From Loripinus fragilis (lineage: Eukaryota > Mollusca > Bivalvia > Lucinida > Lucinidae): a DNA stretch of 64,000 nucleotides. The stretch lies in assembly GCA_964019695.1 (NCBI GenBank), contig OZ026524.1, positions 24,263,656 through 24,327,655 of the forward strand, read 5' to 3'. Every line of letters begins with the position of its first letter. The stretch's first letter is position 1. Positions 32,101 to 44,100 of the stretch are shown here, one piece after another. The notes under the pieces are model-generated. The model made no database searches. It was not told the origin of the DNA and saw only the letters and a list, made by a program, of their open reading frames with translations. The position numbers were made by a program, and so were the translations under genes.

Positions 32101-35100
32101 TCCTGATTGTATGTAAGAATGAAGAAGATCCATCCAAAATTGAAAGCACTAGAGTGGTTGCAATATTTCTCCCATTATAAGTCTATAGGGATTTTTCCAA
32201 ACGCTCAAGGGCAGGTAACTCATAAGCCCCTGGTCGGATCCTGCTGAATTTCGAACCCATCCGAGATATTATTGGTTTACTTGTTGCCTGCAAGAATGAA
32301 GATGATCCAATCACAAATGAACGAGCTAGAGTGGTCACAACATTATTCATTAATTTTTCTGACGCTCAAGGACAGCTAACTCTGAAGTCAGTGATGGAAT
32401 CTTGCTGAAATTCAAATTCATCCAAGCATTAATAGTTGTTCTTATTGTGTGCAAGAATGAGGAAGATCCATTCAAAATTGAAAGAACTAGAGTGGTCACA
32501 ACATTTCTCCCATTATAAGTCTATGGGGATTTTTCCAAACGCTCAAGGGCAGGTAACTCATAAGTCCCTGGTCGGATCCTTCTGATTTTCAAACCCATCG
32601 GAGATATTATGGGTTTGCTTGTTGTCTGCAAGAATGAAGAAGATCCAATCAAAAATGAAGGAGCTAGAGTGGTCACAACATTATTAATTAATTTTTCTGA
32701 CGCTCAAGGACAGCTAACTCTGAAGTCAGTGATGGAATCTTGCTGAAATTCAAACTCATCCAAGCTTTAATAGTTGTCCTTATTGTATGAAAGAATGAGG
32801 AAGATCCATTCAAAATTGAAAGCACTGGAGGGGTCACAATATTTCTCCCATTATAAGTCTATGGGGATTTTTCCAAACGCTCAAGGGCAGGTAACTCATA
32901 AGTCCCTGGTCGGATCCTGCTGAATTTCGAACCCATCGGAGATATTATGGGTTTACTTGTTGTCTGCAAGAATGAAGAAGATCCAATCAAAAATGAAGGA
33001 GCTAGAGTGGTCACAACATTATTCATTAATTTTTCTGACGCTCAAGGGCAGCCAACTCCGAAGTCAGTAATGAAATCTTGCCGAAATTCAAACCCATCCA
33101 AGCTTTTATGATTGGTCTTGTTATCTGCAAGAATGAAGAAGATCCATCCAAAAATGAAGGTACTAGAGTAGTCACAACATTTCTCCCATTATAAGTCTAT
33201 GGGGATTTTTCCAGACGCTCATGGGCAGCTAACTCATAAGTCCCTGGTCGGATCCTGCTGAATTTCGAACCCATTCGTGATTTTATGGTTGTCCTTGTTA
33301 CCTGCAAAAATAAAGAAGAACAAATCAAAAATGAAGGAGCTAGAGTGGTTACAAGATTTTCCCCATTATAACCCTATGGGAGCTATCTGTTGCCATGGAA
33401 ACCAGAGTTCTGATCCGATCTTACCCAAAACCTAATGCAGTCAATCCCCCACCCCAATGATGCTCCTGATGAAATTTGATTATGATTGGCCGGCTGGTTT
33501 CAGAGATATTCATGTTTGAAAGTGTGGTCAGACGGACGCATGCACAGACGGACAGATGCAGGCTTGAGTCCCATACTATAAGCTCACCCTGAGCCTTCGG
33601 CTCTGGTGAGCTAAAAAGTGTTTTGGGATATTTTCTACAATATGTTGATCAAAATATGGCAAATTAATTAAAAGTAGGTCATATAAGGTCAGTGGCATTC
33701 AAGGTCAAGGTCACCTGATCAGTCTGCCCATGAAAAACATTCCGGGACAACTGCCCCTGACAAACTCGGCCCCTAACAAACTCCCCCCTGGCAAACTAGG
33801 CCCCCAACCCAAATATTGTGCATTTGTTTCAGGAGGCTGGATTGTTTCGTTGTACGTGTGATAAATCTATTTTTTCCAATTTTTCACTCTCGTTGAGCAT
33901 GCGTAATGGGTATGAAACAATTAGCTTGAGTGCATGACTACAGGACATAGGCAAACAGTGCATTCCCATTCCAGATGCCCCATTATGTGGTGTCTCAAAA
34001 CGGCTTATTTCTGTAAAAATTTTCTTAAATATTACCACATTGTTAATAACATTCGTGAAGACTGGAAAGCACTGCTTAAAGAGGAAAACCTGCTTATACA
34101 GGAACCAAATAAACAAACAAAAACACTTAATTTATTGAATACAAAACAAAATAAAATAACCAAATTGCTATACAGTGTTCAATTGCAAACACATGATAAC
34201 AGCAATAAAAAGTCAGAAATGAAATAGACAAACAAATTTCTAGACCAAAATATCGATTGGGACTCTGCATATTTGATGGCGTTTCGATGTACAAATGATG
34301 TAAAATTAAGAAACTTTCAATATAAATATTTAATGCGCATTGTACCAAATAACAGATATTTATTTAAATGCAAAATAGCACCGACAGTTTTATGCGATTT
34401 CTGCTCCATGCAAGAAGAGAACAATGCACATTTATTCTGGGACTTTATATATTCTCAAGAATTTTGGTCTTTGGTCGCACATAAGAATTTTTCTAAATGA
34501 CAATAATATTCAAGTTGACATTTCCTATCTGAATATAAGTTTTGGAATACTAAATCGTAATAGTATGAAAAATGAAATGATTAATTTTATAATTTTATTA
34601 GCGAAATACTACATTTATGCATCAAAATACAAACAGCAAAAACCAAATTTAAAAGGTTTTAAAAACATACTAAAACAAAGAAAAGAAATTGAACATTACA
34701 ATGCCTTGTCTAAAGAAAAACTTGATTATCATAATCAGAAATGGGGTTTCCTAGGTACTGTCTTATAGCAATGCAATTTGTTTCTCCAGCACAATAAAAC
34801 AACCTTCAAAATAAAATGATTGCTTCTCTCAAAAATGTATATCTACTGTTTTCAGCGTAATTACATCAGATCCAAGCCATAACCAATTAATATTGTTCAT
34901 ATCCTTTAAGCATCTTACAATGGCATTTGCCAAGTCAAAGCTCTTAGAGAGTCATGTGTTGTGCTAAATGCGGATAGATACAGGTTACAATTATCATTTA
35001 CTTATTTATTTATCTGTTATATTTATATATTTATTTCTCTTTCTCTTCCTCAGTCTTGTATTGGGTTTATCTCCTACCACTTTCCAAATTTGCATAAACC

Positions 35101-38100
35101 CTTCCACAACATCTAGAATTGCATTCAAACATCATATTGTGAAACAAATAAATTATTGTTATCTAATGTTAAGTGATATTGTGCATGTGATGTTATATAC
35201 GGCTCAATAAAAGCTTGGCACCGACTTTAAAATCGCGTCCACGTTTGAATATTTAAAACTTACAAACGGCATTATAACAAAATGCGTTAGTGGACCACAT
35301 ATAGATTAATCTTTGATACTCAGTCAGATGCATAACCTCCAAAAGTTAAAAAATCATATCACTTGAAGCACATTATCATTTTTGCAACAAAATCAAAGGT
35401 AGCCTGTCTGAGAGCTATTCCAGAAAAAAATACCTGGGAGGGGAAGACGGCAGGCAATATATTTTTCTATGGGTGGTTGGTGCCGAAAGTTTTCAAATTA
35501 TATGGGTCATTGGTGTTCGACCAAATCTAATTACCATATTTGTGACGCTTCCTACCCCAAGAGCTGATATGAATCAATCCCAAGGCAGGCTGCGCCCCAG
35601 TCTTCTGCTATGATACTTTATTTATTTTAAGACTGGTTAATCGGGGCCCTTTGTTTCCCACTCATAAGAGTGGGTCCCTCAGGGGTCCGACTGCAAATAC
35701 AAAATGACAGCAAACAGCATGTCAATATATCACTCCTCGGCTTTGCGTCCGTGCGAGGGTTAACATAGCACAGCCACAGAGTCCAGGGGCGAACGCTCCA
35801 GTTCTTAAAAGTTATGTTAAATACCTGTTGCTGTTTAAGGAGGTTTAAGCTTAATGCATTGTTTCCAAATTGTTATTGTATATTTGAAAATAGCTGTACA
35901 TATTTGATTTTGAGTGCGATGATCTAAAGTTTTGTCATTATTTCCAGTTTGAAGTAGGTTTGAATTTAGAATAATATTGGGTGTAATGTTTGTCATGACC
36001 AGACCATAAAAATTGAAATAGTAAAGTGTTTATTTGTTTTATGTAGTCTATTGGTAAATCAGTAAATATCATTGTATATTGAAGTAAACTGAATATGTAG
36101 GTTTTGATAATTATAACTTTTTCAAAGAGATTAAAATAGCAATTGTTCCATTTATTAATGACTTGTTTAATTTTTTGAATTTTGGGCTCATAATTTTCTT
36201 TAATTTCATTTTTGCCAAATATAATTCCATAAACATTAATTTTGTCTTTAAAAAGATTTGCAGGGGTAATTTCTTTTAGATCTTCCCAGTTCCCAAATGT
36301 TAAAATTTCTGTCTTATCTTGATTAATTTTTGAACCAGAATTTTTTCCAAATAAATTTGTTTCTTCATTTAAGTATTTGTATGATTTTTTGTCTTTAATA
36401 ATAACTATTGTATCATCTGCATGCTGTAAAGATTTTGTATTATTTTCACAATTGGGAAGGTCTATTCCTAAAATGTGAGGATTAGAATTTATTCTAAAAA
36501 TCATGGGTTCAAGGCCTAGAGCATATAAGAACATAGATAGGGGGCATCCTTGTCTAACTGATCTTAAAATTTTAAAAATAGGTGTAAAAGTGCCATTTAT
36601 TAGTACTTTGGACTCAATATTTGTATATAACATTTCAAACCATTTTATAAAATTGGGGGGAAAGTCAAATTTTTTAAAAACTATTTTAAGAAAATTATGC
36701 TCAATTCTATCAAAGGCTTTTTCCTGATCTAAGGCTATTATTGCATATTTTTGATCATTTTGTCTAATATAAGAAATTATAGATTTTAGGTTTAAGGCAT
36801 TATTAATTATAGATTTATTGGGACCACAACTTTGAAAATTGTTCAAAATAGTTGAAATATTATTTTTAAGTCTCATTGTTAAGACTTTTGTTAAAATTTT
36901 ATAATCCAAATTGAGTAAAGATATGGGTCTCCAATTCTTTATCTCATCCGGACTTCTTTTGTTTTTGAAAATTAGGGTAATAATGCCTTGTTTGAATTCT
37001 TTAGGTAAATTATTTTGTAAAAAACTATTATTATAAAGTTCCGTGAGAATTGGTACCAGTTGTGGCCTAAAAGCTTGATAAAATTCTGCAGTTATACCAT
37101 CGTTTCCAGGAGATTTATTTTTATTTAGTAATTTTATAACTGTGTCAACTTCTTTTTCTGTGATGTATTGTCCTATATTTTCTTTTTGAGTATTTGTTAA
37201 TGTCGGGGGCTCAAAATTTTCTAAATATTTGTAAATGCTATTATCAGGAATATTTTGAGAAGAGTAGAGATTTTGGTAAAATTGTTGAATTTCATTTAAA
37301 ATGTCATGTTTTTCAGTAAAAGTTGTATTATTTGTTTTAATCCGAAAGATAAATTTTGATGTGCCTTTATTAAATTCTTCTTTCCTATCTAGATCTTTAC
37401 TTTTAGCATAAATATTGTTTAAAGTTTTATTTTTAACCCTGGTTAAGTTTCCAGAAATTTGATATTTCTTTAAATCATTTTCTTTTTGATTAACATTTTC
37501 CATTAGTACCTCTGGAATATTTGAATTTTTTAAAAATTCTACAGCTATAGCTTCACTTTTCCGCAATTTTGATAAAAATGAGCCAAATTGTTTAGAAATC
37601 TTTTTGATTTTAGCTTTAAAATTTGACCAATTCTGATGGGGTGTTCCCAATGATTTCATTATATTATATTCATTAATTAAATTTTTAACTTCTTGTTGAA
37701 ATGAGTTGTTTTCTAACAAAGTATTGTTAAATTTCCAATAATAGTTACCCCATGATTTAAATTTGTCTAAATTTAAGTTTAAAAGAATTAATTTATGATC
37801 TGATATGCCATCCAAATGCTGAATTTCAAGAATTTTTGAATGAAATGTTTGAGGCACATAGATTCTATCAATCCGACTTGCTTTATTTGTAAGATTTGTT
37901 GTGTTATAAAAAGATTTAAAAGTATCTATTAAGCCAAAATCTTGTAAATTAAAGGAATCTTTTATTTTACCATCATAGAAATTTAATCCTGATGCTCTAT
38001 CATCATTAAATTCTACAAAGTTAAAATCCCCTAAAATTATTAATTTTTGTTTTTTAATTTTAGACCAAATCTAATTAACTTTTTTTGGCTTTCCCTGGGT

Positions 38101-41100
38101 AGAAACCAGTACCGCCGGGAGGGTTTATGATTTGTGTGTTTTTTTATTATATGACGGGAGCACCCGAAGGCTCACCGAAAGTGGTTTTATGTGGTTTTAT
38201 GGAGAAGCCGGGAATCGAACCTGCGACCCCTGGTTTACAAGGCATAGCACTTATCCACTACACCACGGGGGCTTCTCACATGGGTGGTTGGTTTTTCACC
38301 AAATCTAATTACATGGGTGGTTGGTATATATAGTTTTGCAAAATTAAAAAAGATGGACTTCACTTGGCATTGAGCTAAAAAACTGTAACAACGAAATGTA
38401 AAATTCAGTTCTGCTTTGATTCAAAACCATTTGATTTTTCAGCATTTCAATATTTTTCATTATTATTTTTTTCTTCCATTTAAGATAAGTTAAGAAATTT
38501 CATTGAGTTTTTTGAAAAATAGTTATTTTGATAAAAAAAAAGGTTGGTTGTCTCCCTTTATAACATTTAACAAGTATAAGCTTTTATTATCTTATCGGTT
38601 TTTTGCTTTTGTTCAATTCTTCACCTTATTAACATACACTTGTTTGATGACTACATACTGATTGTTCAAGTTGCAATTTAAACATATTAACACCCTGACA
38701 GGCAAATTTCAGGGGATATAGCAACCAGCCTGGCATATGTCTGTCTTGTCTCTCTGTCCATCCATAGACAAAATCTTGTGTGCTCAATAACTTTAATACC
38801 CTTTGAGACATTTTGATAATATTTGGTTGGCATCTATATCAGATCAAGACAGTATGTCACATGCCATTGTGTCCAGTATGTCCATTGCTTGTCTTTTGAG
38901 TTATCTCCCTTGAAAGAACTTTAAGGGGAAAGCTTGTGCGCTTAATAACTCTTATACCCTTTGAGATATTTTGCTAATATTTGGCATTCTTATATATCAG
39001 GTGAAGACGGTGTGTCACATGCTAGAATGGTTGCCTCCTCTAGCTGTCCTTTTGAGTTATCTCCCTTCAACAAACTTGACAGGGGAAAGCTTGTGCGCTC
39101 AATAAATTAAACCCCGTTTGAGATATATAAATGGTAATAGGTAGGCATACATATCAGATCTAGATGATGTGTCTTGTGCAAGCATGGTTGCTCTCCCTTG
39201 CTTCCTGTTTAATTGTCTCTCTTGAAAGAACTAAAAGTGGAAACCTTGTTAATCCATAACTATTATACAATTTTGAAATATTTAGATGATTCATGGCAGG
39301 CATATTTATCAGGGCAATGTGGCATATTATGTGCAGTAATAAATAGTTGTCTCCTTTGCTATATGCTTGAATTATCTTCCTTGCATGATTATTTAAGGGG
39401 AAAGCTAGTGTGTTCCATAACACTAACACTGTTTTAGACTCTTCAGGGATTTCATTTTGACTTACCTCCCTTGGATGAATTTAAAGGTAAAAATAAAATT
39501 GTTTCTCTACAGTTGCTTGCAGTGACACTCAGTACTATCTAATCTAATATATACTATTGACATAAAGTTAAGCATATTCCATTTGATAACACCACTAGGT
39601 TTGAAAAGCGGTAAGAGCGGAAACCTTTGAGAGATACCGAGACTTTATTGTGGTAGACAACAAAAGCAGAATACCAGTGATTTGATAAAGAAAAGCCGTG
39701 GAATCTCTGACTTGTTTATAGACTGCAAACACCTTACAAAAATTACCCATAGATTTTACAAAATTCAATGAACAAGCCGTTGGGGAGTTGGGGAGTTAAT
39801 CACAGAGATGCGCATGTGTACTTGCAACTGTTTGGTATAAACACCCCGTTTGCGATGAAAAAGATAGACCAGCTGTATTTTTACCTTTTTTCGTCTTCTC
39901 TAAAGGAAAAAATGCATTTTACGTGTCGAACCCGACGAGTGGGCAAATGAGGAATTTTACACCACTGGGCCTTTGGAAAATTGAATTCTATGGGTAGTTG
40001 GTGTACGGAACTTTCTGATTACATGGGTGGTTGGTGTCGGAGGAAATTGAATTCCATGGGTGGTTGGTGTCAGAGGAAATTGAATTCCATGGGTGGTTGG
40101 GTAAAAAAAAAAGTGCCTTCTTCCCCCCCCCCCCCCCCCCCCCCCAGGTTTTTTTTTCTGGAATAGCCCTGAGTGGAAGTGTCTTTTTTTCGTCTTCATA
40201 CTCTAGATTTACAGCAACTTTCATGATCATGTGTATAATTTTATCTGAAAGACCTATTACATAATTTTACAATTGTGCGATAAAATTCCTTCGCATTGTC
40301 TGGAAATGTGTATGCAAGGTCATTGAAAATCAGAAAATAAGTTACTTTCTAGCTTGAATAGGTTGTATTTTTGGGCATGTGGATTTGGCCTTTGCCTGGG
40401 TAAACTCAGATATAACCTATACAAGGTACCTTCTGTCGCCCCGTTTTGAGGTCGTTTTTGGGAATATACAGTTTTGGCTTCTTCGAGTGATAAATGTTTT
40501 TGGCTTACACAGGTTATGCCCCTGACCGATATTTGTGCAAAACTTTTGTTGAGCAGTGTTGAATATGCTGTTCCAATATGTATCATGATTGTGATGTGTA
40601 AATGCTATTCTAAATAAAGATATACATGATAAAAAAAAATATTGTGCATTTGTTTCAGGAGGCTGGATTGTTTCGTTGTACGTGTGCTAAATCTATTTTT
40701 TCCAATTTTTCACTCTTGTTGAGCATGCGTAATGGGTATGAAACAATTAGCTTGAGTGCATGACTACAGGACATAGGCAAACAGTGCATTCCCATTCCAG
40801 AAGCCCCATTATGTGGTGTCTCAAAACGGCTTATTTCTGTAAAAATGAGTGATAGAATAGATGAGTAGACGACAATCATGAGTTGTGACTGGCCCACTAA
40901 GGGTTAATAATAAATGTTTGCAAATGGCAGAAGCTCTAGATGCCAAGTTGCGCCTGAGCCTTCGCTGGTTGCATATTGGACATAAAGTACCACTGACTCA
41001 TGGCATGGGATGATATCAGGCCCCCATATATGAATGCGTAACTGAAATTTTTTTTTTTTTTCAAGAAAAACATGTGTGAGTACCGAAAACACATGTTTCA

Positions 41101-44100
41101 ATTGATAGATAAGGGAAAATATCTCGGGAAAATATCGACGTCTAGTCCCAAGCCCACTTGATTAAACTATGGTTTATTGTGAGTCCTAAAGCTGAATGAG
41201 CTAGGTTTGAGATAGGGAACTAAATAAAATCGTAATTACATGATCTGAAATATACTACCTCATAATATGTGCTCATTGTTTAGACATTTAATGATTATAA
41301 TAGATATTAGGGGCCAAGTTGGTTAGGGGCCGAGTTTGTGGGGGCCGAGTTGGTCAGGGGCCAAGTTGGTTAGGGGCCGAGTTTGTTAGGGGCCGAGATG
41401 TCCAGTTACCATCAAAATTATGCTATCATGCTAAACAGTATATTATGTGCAATATTTGGTCAAAGTTTCACCATGATATTCAACCAAATAATGATTTTAT
41501 ACTATTTAAACAGCTTGACCCTCTGTTGTGACATTACCCAAAATATATTTGGCACTGAGAAGTACGTTTCCCCAGAAATTTGGCAGTGAAAGAGTTAATA
41601 ATGTTAGAATAGGTCAAGGTCAGCATAGGCTTACTATTCAAACATATTTTGTTTTACCATATATGGGCAGTGGCCACTTTGATCAAGTGACCTAAAATAT
41701 TGTTTTATCTACTGATGAAATTTCAGTTCAAACAGCCCGGTGAATTCTGAGAAATAGATGCTTAGATACATATAAGGCAGTCCAATGTGAGTGGCCTTGG
41801 GTGAAAGGTCAGACAGCTTGACCTTTGGTGCTTATAGAAACCCAGTGTCTCAGTAGGTTTAATATTTTTCGCAAGTATTTCAGCTTAAACAGTTATAGAA
41901 AAATGAACATTTCAAGATTTTTCCAATATTAGGAATGAAATTTGGCTTTGTGGTAAAAAAATCAAGGTCAACCCAGATTCATCATTCGTGCAAACCTGGT
42001 AGGGCCCACATCCCCAATGCTACAGACCAAGTCCCAAGGCCATTGCCCTTTTGGTTCCAGAGTAGAAAATATTTAAAGGTTGTTACCCTATACGGGCATG
42101 GCTGCCATCTTGGTCATGTGACCATTAACATTATGTACAAATTCACTCCCCTTAACTTCTGGATTCTCCAAATGAAATTTGAGCTCAACTGGCCAAACGG
42201 TTTCTGAGAAAACTATGTTTTAATATATTGATGAGTTTCCAAATGAGAGATCAAAAGTCAACCTTGACCTTTGAAACTTATTTATTGCAATTGTCTATTA
42301 ATTTATCAAGTGAGAACAATGACTTTGGCTTCAACAGTATTTAAAAAATCAACTTTTCAAAAAATGTCCAATTTAATGCATTAGGAAGCAAATTTGACCT
42401 TGATGTTAAGTAGGTCAAGGTCAACCTAGGATCACCATTTGAACAAACTTGGTAGGCCCAACATCCAAAATGTTACATACCAAGTCCCAAGGTCATCAGC
42501 CTTCTGGTTCTGGAGAAGAAGATTTTTAAAGGGTTTTTACCATATATGGGCATGTTAGCCATCTTGGTCATGTGCCAAAACAATTTGTAAAAATCTTGGC
42601 TAACTTATTGTTAGGAGCGTTCATATAAAAATTGAGTTCAATTGGCCTAATGGTTTCTGAGAAAACTTTGTTTTAATATATTGATGGGACTCCAATATTA
42701 GCCGCTTGGCTGAAAGGTCAAAGGTCAACCTTGACCTTTGGAACTTATTTATAGCCATTGTCTCATTAGATTAAACATATCAAGTGAGAATAATGATATT
42801 GGCTTCGGTAGTTTTCAAAAAATCACCATTTCAAAAAAATTCCCAATTTAAATGCATTAGGAAGCAAATTTGACCTTGACGTTAAGTAGGCCAAGGTCAA
42901 CCTAGGATCACCATTTGAACAAACTTGGTAGGCCCCACATCCCCGATGTTACATACAAAGTTCCAAAGTCATTGGCCTTCTGGTTCTGGAGAAGAAGATT
43001 TTTAAAGGGTTTTTACCATATATGGGCATGGTGGCCATCTTGGTCATGTGACCAGGACAATTTGAACAAACTTTAATTCCCCTATCCTAAGGAGTCTCAA
43101 TATGAAATTTGAGTTCAATTGGCCCAGTGGTTTCAGAGGGAAGATGTTTGAAAATGTTGAAGGACGGACGACAGACGGACGACTGAGTCACTGGTATACT
43201 AATAGCTCACCTCGGAGCCTTTGGCTCAGGTGAGCTAAAAAGGGAATGGAGGCCATCTTAGTTGGGTAAATTCACTAAATAAGTGCATGGAGGTAAATTC
43301 ATGAAAGTGGGAATAAAGGCAATCTTAGTTGGGTAAATTCACCAAATACAGGCATGGAGGCCGTCTTACAAAACTTTGGGGTACGTGCATTAAGAGGCTA
43401 TTTTGGCCCCCCTATGAGGTCAAAAAATAAAAGCTGCTCTTCACAAGTTTCTTTGTATTAGTTTATTAAAACAATAGCCAAAGTGTAAAAGTCTGGCATT
43501 GATTCGACTTTTACAGTTGCTATGGTAACATAAATGGCCGCCAAAATAGGCTGAAAATAGGAAAATGACCATTTTGGAGCAAATTTGAGACATGTAAAAG
43601 AGGAATTGATATAGAGCACAAGCAAATACCAAAAAAATATTTTAACAGATTATGAGAATTATCACGGCACACAACATATTAGTTTTTTTTGGTATTTGCT
43701 TGTGCTGATATCTAATTCTTAAAAATCGGTCTCGGAAAGCCTCAAATTTGGCCTGAAATGGCAATTTCTCTATTTTAAGCCTAATTTGTCTGCCATTTTG
43801 GTTATCATAGCAACGGGTAAAAGTAAAATAAATGCCAGAATTTTACACTTGGGCTATTCTTCTAATAAACCAACAAGATGAAATTGGTGAAAAGCAACTT
43901 TCAGTTTTTGGCTCTAGAGGGGGCCAAAATAGCCCCTAAATGCACATACCCCTTTTATATTCTGACATTTCAGAGGTTTTATGTACAATTTGAATTACCT
44001 TGACATATTGTAACTTTCTGGAGTTCATATGGAAATATGATGTCTTTCTGGTCTCGGCACATCTCACATATAAATCCAAAACAATGACAGAACTGTAAAA

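Noticed and set aside
34019..38062. A single LINE copy inverted by twin priming
   Set aside because: In a twin-primed copy the inverted 5' piece lies upstream of the sense 3' piece. Here the pieces converge tail to tail, and the minus copy has its own target duplication.
38205..38280. Threonine tRNA gene (reverse strand)
   Set aside because: The acceptor stem is perfect, but the anticodon and T stems are mispaired and SINE body follows; it is a tRNA-derived SINE head.
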